Of a stretch of DNA of 64,000 bases, positions 12,941 through 26,004 are shown in pieces. Made by a program: the position numbers and the translations under genes. The stretch is from Apoderus coryli (Eukaryota; Arthropoda; Insecta; Coleoptera; Attelabidae): assembly GCA_911728435.2 (NCBI GenBank), contig OU452210.1:14384001-14448000 (forward strand), written 5' to 3'. Each line of letters begins with the position of its first letter. Positions within the stretch are counted from its first letter, which is position 1. Under the pieces are notes generated by a model, which was given only the letters and a program-made list of their open reading frames with translations, ran no database searches and was not told the origin of the DNA.

Positions 12941-13094
12941 AATAACAGCCCCGTCTTTTTATCTTATATAGGCAGTCTGTTTATATTCCATTTTTTTTCT
13001 TGAATAGATGATATTTTCTCGTATATAATTTATTTTTTTATAATTTAAATGTAAATGTCCTAATATGTTAATAACTTGTATTGATACTTACCTC

Positions 13095-13100
13095 AATAAA
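13095..13100 (+). terminator. Polyadenylation signal of TACC
   Basis: AATAAA followed about 10 bases later by an A-rich run. It is about 390 bp downstream of the TACC stop codon on the same strand, past the MITE at 12749. It is a plausible 3' end, but not the only AATAAA in this AT-rich sequence. Confidence 0.45.
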
Positions 13101-13109
13101 AACTTAAAA

Positions 13110-15335
13110 AAAAAACGATTTGTCTCAAAAATGCTTCATTAAATACCTAAATATTATTAATTTAAGGTTCTTAAAGGCTACTTGCATTCTAAATTCTTAT
13201 GTTTCTTAAAATTTTTGTGGCCTACAATAATTATATTATCTAGGAAATCTGCACTACTTAACATAGAGTAATTAGAATTTAGTAATTAATAATATTGTTA
13301 TTAGTAGCAAATATTTTTATAATAAAATAAATCTTGCATATTGATTCATACCAGTAAAAGGCTGTAGATACTACTTGAGACAAATCCTTAAAAAATAGTA
13401 ACATGCTGTATTCTATTGTATTGTAATTTAGTTTAATAATAATAAAACTGATTTAAATTTAATTTGGTGTTTAATTTTGTTCCTAACAAAAGTGAAGACG
13501 AAGCTATTTCTGTTTGGAAATGTGTTCAGATAAAAAAGGTACTTACAGTAAGTTAAATTTAGCCGTTTGCAATGGGATGTTGTCTGGCATTTTTAAGGAT
13601 AAGAGTATCCTATCCTCATTTTATATCACAAATAGTATTAATTAAATATTTAAACTAATTAATTTGCACGTCACAACTGGCTTAATAGTTTTTTCAAATG
13701 AAAATTTAAATTAACGGAGACGTAATTAGAAATATTTTTTCCTATTGTATTTTTTTTACAATTGAGTAGTTGGGTCCTTCGCCGTTAGATAGCACTGTGT
13801 AAGCTACAATAAAAACAATGGCCACACTGTTGTGTCGCCATTGTCTTTAAAAGGGTTTATAAAGACAATGGCGTCACCAACAGAAATGTCACAAGGTAGA
13901 TAATATAGGCTATTTACGTACAAAGGGACATTGCTTGATAGAACGGGATATTTAGCACCAGGTCACGTATTTTTAGTAGACTGTTATGCAACCCAAAATA
14001 GAATGTTCTTCATTTTTGCATAAATATGGCGCTCATGCCGATAAGTGCGCTGTACGCGTGTCACGAAAATTGCGACTTTGGGTTACTCTCTCTTTAGATG
14101 GCGCTTTACTCGACTACAGCTTAAGTTTACAGGGACCTATAGTTGTGATGTGATAAAAATTCATTTTGAGCTTAACGTGTATACGCTGCTAATTAACTAC
14201 ACTCATTGTTAGAGGGCGCCACACAGAGAATTTATACAGTCCTATGGTCTAGCAATAGAGCTAGTTTTTTTTGATAAGAAATAAAAACAAAATAATTGTA
14301 TGTTATATTATATGGATATATGGAAGAATTTCAGCGATAGTATTAATCTTTGCCTTAGGGATAGAGTAAACTTAATCTATCTAGGTATAGTAGATAGTCA
14401 GGTAGGTAGTACTTTTTTACCATTGATTGAACACTCTTTAATCAACGCTTTTACATGAGAAATCAAACTTTTAGTTGCAATACACCATTATATTATTTCT
14501 ATGCAACTTTTTACTATAATGAATCTCTTTTAGCAAACACAAGTAGGCAGGTGTAAGTAGGTACCTTAAAAACACGTTTTACATTTTGTTTAATTGACTT
14601 CTGAATATATTTTCATAATGAGTAACAGGCACTTATAATCAATGACATTTCTTGGTCAAATAAATGAAATCAATTTATCAAGCAGAATATTTTGTGATGC
14701 AACCGGAAATTTATTCATCGGTTAATGAGTCATAATTCGTAATTCCCGCTCAATCGAAGTTTGATTTTTTCACCTGTACGCATGCGTATAGGTGCCACTC
14801 CTATTCCATCGAGAGCGCAACAAGCTTACGTTGGTTGGTTTTGTTGGTAACAGTGGTGTGGTTATGGTTGTGAATAGTTTTTGTTTTTTCGTTAAAATTC
14901 TCTTATTATCAAACACATTTTAATTAATAAGAGTTGTATTTAGTTTGCTATTAAGTCTTTCATTTGTGAGTCGCATTACTAGTTTCGTGTTAATACAAAA
15001 TAATTAAGAAATTATAACTAAGTGTTGTTTACCGGAATAATATTCTTATTAGTCACCTTAGTGCCTTCGGATAAGTGAATGAAGTTCTTTGTGCCTTTAT
15101 GTGAAAATAATATAAAATAGTAATGTTATTGATAATTTTCGATTTAAAATCTACAAGCTGTACTAAATAAATCCGTAAAATGTGTACAGTTTGTGTAAAT
15201 ATACATGAGCAACAACATAAAAACTGTTTAAAAGTCCAAAGATGTAAACATATCTCCACATAGTACTGGCAGATAGAGAAACTAAGGAATTTTCTTATAA
15301 TTTTTTTTCTAAAACGTGACACAAAATAGTTAAAC
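13110..15335. other. TACC-shotgun intergenic region
   Basis: No gene seen. The stretch contains a 14-bp perfect hairpin (13836-13873). From about 13990 to 14260 there are CpG-containing patches with repeated GGCGC-type words (ATGGCGCTC, ATGGCGCTT, GGGCGCC), and another GC-richer patch lies around 14780-14850. These may belong to the shotgun promoter, whose first coding exon is at 15336. This is inference. Confidence 0.45.
13836..13873. repeat. Perfect hairpin (14-bp stem, 10-base loop)
   Basis: CGCCATTGTCTTTA at 13836-13849 and its exact complement TAAAGACAATGGCG at 13860-13873 flank the loop AAAGGGTTTA. A third related word, AAAACAATGGCC, lies just upstream at about 13812. It is short for a microRNA precursor. 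It could be a transposon remnant or a regulatory palindrome upstream of shotgun. Confidence 0.5.
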
Positions 15336-18300
15336 ATGAAGCATTGGAACATTTTGATAGTATTTATTTCAATTAACCACTTTCATTGGAGTGTGACTCA
15401 AACAACAAATTTGTATAATAGAGGTAAGTACTATGCCTATATTTCTTATAACAGTTACTCTAGTTTAGTACCTAGTACGTACCGACCTGGTTCATTGCTT
15501 TTAACTATATTCTATATAGCATAAAGCGCCTTTGTTAGTTAATTTTTCTTTTTATTGGAAAGGTCAAACCAACTATTTCTTACTTTCAGAGCACTGATTT
15601 ATAATTTCTAATAAATATGAGAGAAATTACAATATTTTATTTTACTTTGATGTGTACTGTTATAGTCGATTTGTTTAATTGAAAAGGATTATAGGATGTA
15701 GTTTCTGCAATATTTCATACAATTAGAGTACAGTAGGTAGGTACAATATGGGTTTATAAAAATAATATAATTGTATGAACTACAAACGAACTAAATCCAT
15801 TTTATTGATAATTATAGCAAAGAAACTTCAAAATTACTCAATATTCATTTAACCAAATTTTATTTGCATGTCTCCCTCCTTATCCGAATCAAAGGAATAA
15901 GTTATAAGTTCGTCGGTTATACCTACCTGCTTTCGAAAAATCCATCGAATACCATCTGGTATTTTACTAAAAAGGTTTACCTTTATAAAATACCCTCGGA
16001 AATACCTATAAGTATATAAAGAAGGTCGGTGTTTCTTTGTAACACATTTTCTGATTTGTAAATTAAATAACACGGGGATGAGAACTTTCACGTTTTTATG
16101 AGCAATATATTTTTTTAATTTTAAATACGGGGGCTGTCTTTTTAGTTTTGCATTTAGGGATATTTTTTACAAATATAAGTATCATAGATTTTGGTGATAT
16201 GTTATAAGCTTCTTGATTATAAGAGCAACACGCAACAAATTGAGATTTTAAAGTAGTAAAGTACCTACGAGGATGGAGCCCTGCACCCATCTGGCAATAT
16301 TGCATCGTATTCTTGTTTACATGGGATAACCTTGGGAAGAGTGTATGGTCCTAAAAGGGGATTATGTTGTGATTATATGTATTAAATAAATAAGAATGTT
16401 TTATTGCATTAAAAGTAGCATAAATACCGAGAAAAGCAGCCCACAAATATTTAGTAGTGGTATTCAGAACATAAAACAACTGACCCTTGTAGTAATAAAA
16501 GATACTCTCCAGTATCTACAGTTTATTATCCGGATTTGTAAATGATTAATTGGGTTTGATAAAATAAAAGCAAAGCATAAATAAACTATTAATAAGTCTT
16601 GATTATTGAATGTGGCAGTAATAAATTGAACCATTTAGATCTTTTGTTTCGCAGAAAAAATTATCTCTGTCTATTATTTATTTTTTATTAAGTAATAAAC
16701 TAGACATTGTGAAGTAATTTACGTACTTAATGGGCTGTCAAAAATATTGTAGCACCAAGAGACCTTTGTGTTTATCTGTTATTTATTATATCATTATCTA
16801 ACGGCAAAAAATAGATCAATACATAGTTCACAAATTATTCCAACTGATTTTAATATACCTAATAATACCTACAGCTGTTGAGTAGATCGAAATTTCGTGG
16901 AACACTTTATATCGATAATGTAGGTATACTTTTTGAAGTAACATGTCATTGAAATATGGTCTGTATAATGTTATCAAAATTAAATACATATTGACATTGT
17001 GAGAAAAATCGTTATCTAATCTAGAAAAGAGACAAACCCTTCATTTGTATTAAAAAATAAAGGTGAGAGTCGATAAGTACCTACCTATTGTGATCTTAAT
17101 ATTAGTTAGCACATAGATTATTAGTTTATAATATTTTTGTTTGTTTTTTTCAAATGAAACACTTGTTAGTTAGGTATTTACACCATTTACGTTTGTGCTA
17201 AAAATAGTAGTTACTGTAATTTCGATAATCAAATTCTAATCAGCTAAGGTAAGCATTTATATCGATTAAAGTGGATAACTTGTTATTTACTTAATTTCTA
17301 TAGAAAATATAATAATTGTTCATCAATTTAAATAGCAAGTAAAAATAATAAAAATGACACAATCAAATACAAGGGGCGATTGAACTGATATATTTTGTAA
17401 TATCAGCGTCTTGCTTTCCTAAAATTTACTTTTGTTTTTAATGTTAATTTTTCATTGTAAAATTACATAAACTATAAACTCATCGACTAAACAAAATTAA
17501 AGGCACATTAAAATCGCCTAAGATGAGGAAATTTATTAGAGCTGTATTGAACAAATCAGAGAAAACTTATACTGCAATTGGGGTGTTTTAGATGCATTTA
17601 AATTTAAAACACAGGAATTGCAGTATACGTTCGCAAAAGTAAGGAATTTAATTTCGTACATTTTGCTTGACCATGTAGTCAAGAGTATGTAACGAAACAT
17701 GATGACGCATATTAAGTGATTCAACCTTTACACGCTGTTAATTCTGAGAAATGGTCACTTTTGCCACATTAAGGAAATATCGGTTGATAACTATTCCAGT
17801 TAAAATATATGTGAGAGATTACTTGAATTACAACAATAGCATTTGTTATATAAAAAAAAGTATTTCATGCATTTTTATTGGAAGCATTCATCATTTTCTT
17901 TATAACAATTATATTATACAAATACCTATCGATGTTATGAGTAATGTAGGTCACAAAATAAGTCTTTTATTTTATATTTCGTAATAGAATAAATATTTAT
18001 ATTAAAGATATTTTTACCTTCTCTGTTACCTATACGAAACAATATTTTACGAATTAAATAAAATGCATTTGCAGCCCAACCAAACCCTATTTCCTAAAAG
18101 AGAACTCAACAATAGCTAATGCCATATGTGTAGTAATTTAAACGATATAAAGTATCGTCAAAGTCAAACATAAAACCCAGGAATTTCATTTATAAGCAAT
18201 AAAGGCGCCTCATAGAAATTTGTAGACAACGCTTACTTAACTAATCAAAATAATTTAAACAAATAAACTAAATATTTATATTATTATGTTTAACACAGTC

Positions 18301-21300
18301 GATTTAACAAATGTTTTTAATCATATTCCTAATTGCTATTATTATACACCTACTAGTGCATAAAATTATGGATGTAACATAATAATTACAGCATATTTTT
18401 CTGCTTATGGCTATTCCCATAAAAAGTTATGCATTTATGTACAATGTATTGCAAAAGAATGCTGCCATTGTAAGATAATTTATTTGTTTGAAGAAAAAAT
18501 CCAGTGATGATTATGTTTCTTCTTTTCTTTTTCCTTCTTCGAACAATAGGCAAATAAGGGGTGTCCCAAAATGAATGCATGTATCTTCTTCGGATGCTAT
18601 CCACTAATGGATGTTTGCGATCACATTTTCCATTTCCTCTATCTCTTGCGGTGTGAATTAGGGTCTGTATGTCATTTATTCCTGTCCACTGTCTTATGTT
18701 CCGCAACCAGGACAATTTCTTCCTTCCTATCCCTCTACGGCCCTCTATCTTACCCTCGATCAACAACTGTAAATACTCATACTTCTTGCTCCTCATGACG
18801 TGCCCCAGATATGAAGTCTTTCTCTTTTTTATGGTGGTTAACAGTTCACGTTCTTTGTTGATGTTGCACAGAACTTCTACGTTTGTTATTCTTGCAGTCC
18901 ACGGTATCTTGAGCATTCTGCCGTAAAGCCACATCTCGAACGCTTCCGATTTGTTAATGTTGTTGACTTTAAGGGTCCAACCTTCCATCCCGTAGAGAAG
19001 TACTGACCACACATAGCACTTTAAGAATCTCAACCTCAGACCAAGATCGAAGTCCGAGCAACTAAATACTCTCCTCAGTCTTAGGAATGCTTGTCGGGCT
19101 TGTTCGATGCGACTCTTGACCTCGATATCAGAGGTCCAGTCTTCAGATAACCACATGCATGAATGCATGTATGTTGTAATTTAAAAACTATTGTAAAATT
19201 ATATGATCTTGAATCAATGTATTTATTTTCTTCAGGTGTCAGTGATAATACAGTAGACTGGATACCGCCGCCAAAATTAAAAAGTGTTAAAATCGCCACA
19301 GACGATAATAAAAAACCAATTTTCAATAACTGTGAAAATTACAAACCGTCTGTTGAAGAAGAACAAGCCAGTGGAGCTCACGTAATACAAGTAAGTCACG
19401 CAATTAGCAGTAATACATACTAATCAGGGTTGGAATAAGACACGACACGACTTTTTGAATTAATTTAAATTTTAAAACATTTAAAACAAAAGCAGAAAGT
19501 TTTTATTTTGTTAAAAAAACTTAACATGCATTTAAAGATCTTTTTGAATTAGATCTTTGGCAAGTAGCCTTAAGAAATGGGCCGAAGCATTTATGTTTTT
19601 TCTTAATGTGTTCAATGGTTTTTAAAGTTAGACCTCGCCAAAAGTTTGAATTAAGTCGTACCAACCCTGATACTAATTACCTATATAATTTTTGAGATTT
19701 GCTTGATAGAATCTTTGGAAAAATGTAATACTTGGCCCAAGTTTCAGCTTATCCATCTGTCAGATTTTTTTTTTTTCGATTTAATGCTATATTTTTTAAT
19801 GAAACAGGTTCAAAAGTTGTCCACATTCAAGAAAATGATATTTTTTGCTTATCAAGGGTTGTTGTGTGATTTTTTTTAGCCATCACGATATTTTTCACGA
19901 TATTCTTTCTTGTGTGATGTGGGTGGGCATTATTATTTAATGAAATAACCAGCAAAAAATCATTTGCTGACGCAATTTCTATCGCACACCGGGAACTTGT
20001 CATCCGATCCTCGTATGTGCTTCCATTTATGATATATAAAGAAATTCTTAAAATACATTTCCTGTTATTGTTTTCCGTATTAAACAAATATTGTTTTAAG
20101 GTAAAAGCTCAAGACGATGATGATCCGGATAATGGAGGCACTGTTACATACAAAATAGTTAAAAGAGAAGGTGAACGAACTCTTTTCACCATAAATAATG
20201 TTACTGGTGAAGTTAAAACAAATACTGCTTTCGATCGTGATGAACCAACAAAACAGAAAGAACTTTATTTGACTGTACAAGCCACTGATAATGGACGACC
20301 GCCGTTATCTGATATATGCACGTTTAAAGTCACTGTCACAGACATTAATGATAACGATCCTAGTTTTGACTCATTGGTGAGTAATTTAGTTCGAGAACTA
20401 ACCAGTCTTCGTCATAATTAATGGATTTTTTTTGTAGCAATACAATACCCAAGTTGCCGAAGATTTGAAGCCTGGCAGTGAAATAATGCGAGTGTTTGCT
20501 TATGATTTCGATGACGGTGAAAATTCAAGATTAAACTACAGTTTTGGTTTAGATGCTGGTGATTTTCTGGATTATTTCAGAATTGATCCGGATACTGGAG
20601 TCGTGTACTTGAAACAGTCGCTTGCCTCAGTAAGTTCAGATTATAAATATCGTTATTATTTATTTTAATTATATTTTTGTGTTTGCTTTAGAAAAAAGGT
20701 ATAACTTTCCGTAACATAGTCAAAGTAACGGATAATGGTAAAGAACCGCGACATAATGAAGCTTCAGTTTCGATATCAGTTGTCAGTTCCGATAAACAAC
20801 CTCCAAGGATCATCAAAGTTGATCCACCAGATGAAATTGTTTTGTATGAGAACTTTTCGGATCCGTCCGCACATTTAGTAACAATAGAAGCAGAGTAAGT
20901 ACATCCCCTAAATTAACTGTACATATTTATTCTCGTCAAATCATCAGGTTGCAAATTATGAGAAGGAATGTTTTGTGTGCTCTCCTAATACTATTACCTC
21001 TTTGCAGATCTGGTATAAACGATAAAGAAGTTGCGTTCGTTCTGCTGAAGGGCAAAACTAAACAAACGAACGATGATCAAACGTTTGTGTTGACTCCAAG
21101 TCCTAGCAATAGCAACACAGCTTACATTACCTTAATCCGAGGTTTAGACTATGAAACCGTGACTGAATATACTTTAACTGTTAAAGTAACTAATAAAGAC
21201 TTCTTGGCTGCTTCCATAAATATCCCGATTAAAGTATTGGATGTTAATGATGAGACTCCAAATTTTATCGAATATATTAAAGGTAGTGTTGTTGAGAATG

Positions 21301-24300
21301 ATAAACCTGGTGCTCAAGCTATGGTAGTTAGGGCTATTGATAAAGATGGTACTTCAGCAAATAATATTGTTAGTTACGAATTATTATCACATCGTGATAT
21401 TTTTGAAATCGATCAGCATTCAGGAGCGATTAAATCGAAAGTTGAGTTCGATAGAGAAAACGTGAATTTTTACCACGTTAACGTGAAAGCGTATGATAAT
21501 TCACCGAGTAGTCTTCACAAGGATGGTACACCGAATTCTGTGATACAAACGTTCCAAATTAGTATTGAAGATAGGAATGACAATAAACCACAATTCACCA
21601 AACCAATTTATTATATTTATGATATATCGGAGAATTCTGATTTGGCTAGTCATGTGGGAGAAGTAAAGGCTGTAGATAAAGACACGGCATCGCTAATCAC
21701 TTACAGCATCATTGATGGAAATATTGGTGATGCTTTTTATATGGAAAACACCACTGGACGAATTAAAGTTAATGCACAACTAGATTTTGAGAAAATTGAA
21801 AAATATACGTTGAAAGTTCGCGCGTTTGATGGTATTTTTGAAGATACCGCTACAGTAGTGATTTCGATTCAGAACGAAAATGATGAACCACCAGTTTTTG
21901 AAGATTTTAATAATACCATTGTTATTAAGGAGGAAGTTTTGATCGATGGATGTATGATTATAGTCAAGGCCTATGATCCCGATATTAAAAATCGCAGCGC
22001 GCCACAGTTTATTGTTTATGACGTGGATAAGGACATTCATTTCCTCAATGTGTCTAATGATGGTTGTGTTACTTTAACTAAGGTAAGATTGCAACACAAT
22101 AACAATGATTTCCATAAATAATTGCTTTAAGCACCGAATACAAGAGTAATTTTTTTTTACTTTTGTCTTGTCGTTCTATTCAGAGAATCCTTGATTTGTT
22201 CCAAAATATTCCAAATTGTTTTTAGCCACTCGATAGGGACAAGCCATATGGAAGTCCAACGAGACAAGTTTACATCCACGCTCTTGATAACAATGGAAGT
22301 ATTAATGCTTTGAGAAATTCATCAGAATTTGTGATTGTTCTTGAAGATATCAACGATAATGCACCATTTTTGAACGTGGTAAGTTTATATTAAAAAAAAT
22401 CTTGTTACATATATACTGATATTGTTTTGTGGTTTCCGCTTTCGAAACTAGACCACCCTGTATGTAAATTTATATTAATTTTAGACGGAAATGGTTTGGT
22501 ACGAAAATAAAAATCCCGGGCTGATCGGTCAATTAAGTGCTGACGATTATGATAGCCCAAAAAATGGGCCACCATTCCGGTTTGAAATCGCAACTACTTC
22601 TTCCGATATTATTGATAAATTTGAAATTGACGGCGATTCCTTATATGCTAAAGTGATGTTTGACAGGGAGGAGAAAAAGTTTTACGATATTTACATTAGT
22701 ATAACTGATAGCGGTGAACCACCTTTAACTGGTGTTAGCAAATTAAGGGTTATCATTGGGGATGAGAATGATAATATCGCTCAAGATGGTTCGAGTGAGA
22801 TATTTGTATATAAATATCAAGAATTACAAACTGACATTGCCATTGGACGTGTTTATGTTGACGATCCTGATGATTGGGATTTAGCTGATAAAATTTTTAC
22901 ACAACTTGACATGCATGATTATTTCCGACTATCAGATGAAGATAGAGGCATGATTGTCATGAATAAAGATACGCCTGAAGGTTTATATATAGTTAAATTC
23001 GAAGTGATTGAGGAACATTTACCTCTAATTGAAAGGCATAAAGTATTTGCAAATGTGACTATAACCGTTAAACCAATTATTGAAGAAGCGGTAAGGAAAT
23101 CTGGATCAGTTCGAATTGAAGGTGCTACGATTGATCAGTTTATCGAAAAATCAGAGGTAATAGAGAAAGCAATACAGTGTTAATGTGTTTTGCAATTATA
23201 TTTGTTTGTTATTATTTCCAGCTTACTCGATTAAGCAAAAAGGATTTGCTGCAACAGCATTTAGCGAAAATAGTGAATACTTCGCGGGAAAATGTTGATG
23301 TTTTCACTGTTCTTGAATCGCCATCGAACTCATCGTTGATTGATGTACGATTCTCTGCTCATGGATCACCATATTATGCTCCCGAAAGGCTCAATAATAA
23401 AATTACTCAGTACCAGGAAACGGTGAGATCATTTTTAAGCAAACAAATTATATAAATCCTAACCTTAATACCTTTTTTCCAGTTGGAGTCTGAATTGAAA
23501 GTCGATTTTGTAATGGTCAGCATCAGTGAGTGCCTTAACGAAACAGTGTGCCCGCAAGGGCACTCATGCTCAAATCAGTTATTAATCAAAGATGATCCAG
23601 CTGTTGTGTTCACCAACAAAACTTCATTTGTTGGCGTCAAGGCTATTGTAGAAGCAGTTTGTGATTGTCTACCGAAAACAGTAAACGAATGTCTAAACGG
23701 AGGTTATTTAGAGAATAAGGTGTGTGTATGCAATCCTGGCTACGAAGGACCTCATTGTGAGATACTCGGTGTTTCATTCAACGGTGATGGCTGGGCTATG
23801 TACCCAACCTTCGATGCATGTAATAAGACTGAGATTGTTTTATCTGTATTACCAAATAACGAAAATGGATTGATATTTTATGCTGGACCACTAACCTTGA
23901 GACATGCTCAATTATCCAAAGATTTTATAGCGTTAGAATTGAGGGAGGGTTTGCCAGTGTTGAAGCTGAATTACGGTAAAGAAACTGAAGAGATTGCAGT
24001 TTCAAACAACAATAAGAAACTAACCGATGGTGCTTCGCATAAACTTAGGATTAGCTACAGTTATGAGGTAATATTTCTGACTTTTTTCTTAATATTAGTC
24101 TATATGAATTTATTTATAGGATGTTCAAATTGAAATTGACGACTGTAAAAGCCGATGCATCCTTTGGACGCGGCTTAAGGAAAAAGGATTGTTAAACATC
24201 AATGGACCTCTTCAACTTGGTGGTTTACGATACGCTTTTAACGAAGAACAGACCAAATATATCTGGAATAGTTTATCACCGACATCAGTTGGGTTTAATG

Positions 24301-24995
24301 GATGCATTAGGAATTTCACTTACAACGATTTTCTATATAATTTGGGTCAACCTTCAGATCAGTATCGTTCGTATGCTGATTGTAATATGAATGGAGTTAT
24401 GCAAGCCGTTACTTTTGGCATTGATACGAATTTCTTGATAGCTATTTTGGTGTGCATTGCAGTCTTATTGAGTAAGTAAACGTTGATTAAGGTTAGAGTA
24501 AAATTTAAACTAAATTGTTACGTTTAATTCCCAGTTTTGCTTCTGGCTGTTGTTTACCAAAGACGACAGCATGACAGCTTGAACGAGAAAGACATCGATG
24601 ATACACGAGAAAACATTATCAACTACGAAGATGAAGGCGGTGGCGAATGTGACACCAACTACGATTTATCGGTATTCCAAACGAATCTTAAAGAAAAACC
24701 GATTATGAAGGACAATGCCGATGTACCAGCAGACATCAGTTGTTTCCTGGACAACAAAAAAGACTCTTGCGACAAAGATCCAGATAATCTTCCGTTTGAT
24801 GATGTCAGGCATTACGCATACGAAGGCGATGGTAACAGCACTGGTTCCCTCTCTTCATTAGCATCTTGTACTGATGACGGGGATCTGAACTTCAGTTATT
24901 TGCCGAGATTTGGTCCAAGGTTTAGGAAATTAGCGGATATGTATGGGGAATATCCGAGCGATGAAGAAGCACAAGAAACTGAATCGCTGTGCTAA
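15336..24995 (+). CDS. shg: Shotgun: classical epithelial (DE-type) cadherin
   Basis: Calcium-dependent cell adhesion receptor of adherens junctions. Twelve coding exons join in phase: 15336-15423, 19236-19390, 20101-20376, 20438-20629, 20692-20894, 21008-22082, 22226-22378, 22485-23156, 23222-23422, 23483-24067, 24120-24471, 24535-24995; 1470 residues, near the length of fly Shotgun. Order: signal peptide (exon 1), extracellular cadherin repeats ending in DINDNDP, DVNDETP, DRNDNKP, ENDEPP, DINDNAP and DENDN motifs, a non-classical region, an EGF module (about residues 1074-1098, ECLNGGYLENKVC), a laminin-G domain, a membrane helix (about 1303-1325) and a tail of about 145 residues. The tail's last 70 residues carry the beta-catenin-binding block (YEGDGNSTGSLSSLASCTDD, then GPRFRKLADMYGE), which is close to identical across insects and decides the identity. 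The 3.8-kb first intron holds a retrotransposon fragment. Confidence 0.95.
15424..19235 (+). other. First intron of shotgun
   Basis: Donor GAG followed by GTAAGT at 15423/15424 and acceptor TTCTTCAG at 19228-19235, phase 1. It separates the signal-peptide exon from the rest of the gene, a common arrangement where regulatory elements sit in intron 1. Apart from the retrotransposon fragment at 18585-19158, no gene or clear repeat is seen. Confidence 0.7.
18585..19158 (-). mobile_element. 5'-truncated RTE-like non-LTR retrotransposon with target-site duplication
   Basis: One open frame on the minus strand covers the whole insert and encodes the C-terminal part of a reverse transcriptase polyprotein: LLYGMEGWTL, then TSYLGHVMRSKKYEYLQLLI, EGRRGIGRKKLSWLRN. 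This is the usual end of endonuclease-reverse transcriptases common in insects. The 14-base sequence ATGAATGCATGTAT lies at both sides (18571-18584 and 19159-19172), an exact target-site duplication. The element's 3' end is a GAAGAAG tail. The frame has no stop inside the 574 bp, so the insertion is probably recent. It lies antisense in the first intron of shotgun. Confidence 0.8.
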
Positions 24996-25108
24996 ATATT
25001 TATTTAAATAATTTCATGAGAATTTGTCAGGAATATGTATTTGTAGAGGGAGTTTCAAAACAAAGAGAATGAAAAGTTTGTTAATTAATAAATTCATGTG
25101 CCTATTCA

Positions 25109-25153
25109 CCAGACATGTTTCGGAACGTGTAGATTCTTCAATATCATCATGAC
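25109..25153 (-). ncRNA. Hammerhead-ribozyme-like motif, copy 2 (degenerate)
   Basis: On the minus strand ATGATGA (the active core is CTGATGA) is followed about 20 bases later by CCGAAACATGTCTGG. The 3' half is fully canonical: GAAA, a palindromic stem III and GTC. The 5' core has the C3 position changed and stem I does not pair, so this copy should not cleave. Its GAAACATGTCTGG block also occurs at 62154-62169. Confidence 0.45.
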
Positions 25154-25194
25154 AATTTACAAATTGAGTTTCTATCAAACCTAATTTAAAGATT

Positions 25195-25258
25195 CCTGAC
25201 TGATGATAAGAAGGTTAATTTTTGTTGATATTAAAAACACATTCCGAAACATTTCGGG
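25195..25258 (+). ncRNA. Hammerhead-ribozyme-like motif, copy 3 (long stem II region)
   Basis: CCTGA then CTGATGA, a 33-base AT-rich insert in the stem II position, then CCGAAACATTTC and GGG. CCTGA can pair with TCGGG (one G-T wobble) as stem I. The insert folds poorly, so activity is doubtful. It is an inverted relative of the copy at 25109-25153. Confidence 0.35.
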
Positions 25259-25535
25259 CGGTGAGCCAATGTTGATTTGCAATATGTTTAATAATAAAAC
25301 ATAAGGTACGCAGATATTTAAAATGTTGGTTGTATCGAACCATGTTCCTTTTAGGAATATGATTTTTTGTAAAAAGCAAGCGTAAGAATAAAATAAGCAT
25401 AACATCGCTTCTAGTAGCAGTGAAGGTTTAAAAGTTATTTTGTGGAGACAAATCCAGTGTGAAATGGACTATTTCCCTAAATTATTGCTTTTTTGTGATA
25501 GTGTTTCTTTCGTATTTGTTTTGAAACACTCTGTA

Positions 25536-26004
25536 TATAGTGGTACATGCATCTTTTGAGGGAGTAGATGTAATTTTATACGTGAACATAGTACTTAATG
25601 TTGTATTGGAGTTTGGTTGAAAGTTTTGTGTTATTTTCCACAGTGATAATCTACTTCAATTTACTGTTACACTATTTCTAATTAAAAATTGTCAGAACTA
25701 TTCAGCAGTAAACACAACCGATTTTTAGCAAAAAATACATTTTTTAAGACCAAACCAACGAGTTATTTGTATCGCCTGGAGCTGATTTGTCCTCCTTGTT
25801 TTGGAAGTTTGTTTCTAGAAAACCTGGTTCACAATGACCTTCATTATACATAGTTTTAGTTGAATATCAGTGGACTTTTTCTTGACAGGGTTTTCCGTTC
25901 CTCAATATTTCTTAAGTAAACTTTTTTGACTCTGTAAATACCAAAAAATAATTTTTTGATGAAAATACGTTTCGGGTTGGTAAAACAAAAATATTAAAGC
26001 AAAC
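25536..26004. other. Spacer between two repeat elements
   Basis: AT-rich, no coding sequence and no repeat recognised with confidence. GTTTCGGGTTGG at about 25970 is reminiscent of the hammerhead-family flank but lacks the other core parts. Confidence 0.4.

Larger units (their letters stand above)
25044..25535. mobile_element. Inverted-repeat element with two opposed hammerhead-like motifs
   Basis: The ends TAGAGGGAGTTTCAAAACAA (from 25044) and TTGTTTTGAAACACTCTGTA (to 25535) are imperfect inverted repeats. Between them, two hammerhead-like motifs face each other (25109-25153 on -, 25195-25258 on +); reversed, they share ATGTTTCGGAA(C/T)GTGT and an ATCATCA end. The element begins about 50 bp after the shotgun stop codon and would lie in its 3' UTR unless the AATAAA at 25087, which is inside the element, is used. 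Confidence 0.5.

Noticed and set aside
18571..18926. Plus-strand frames over 18571-18926
   Set aside because: Antisense shadows of the retrotransposon frame on the minus strand.
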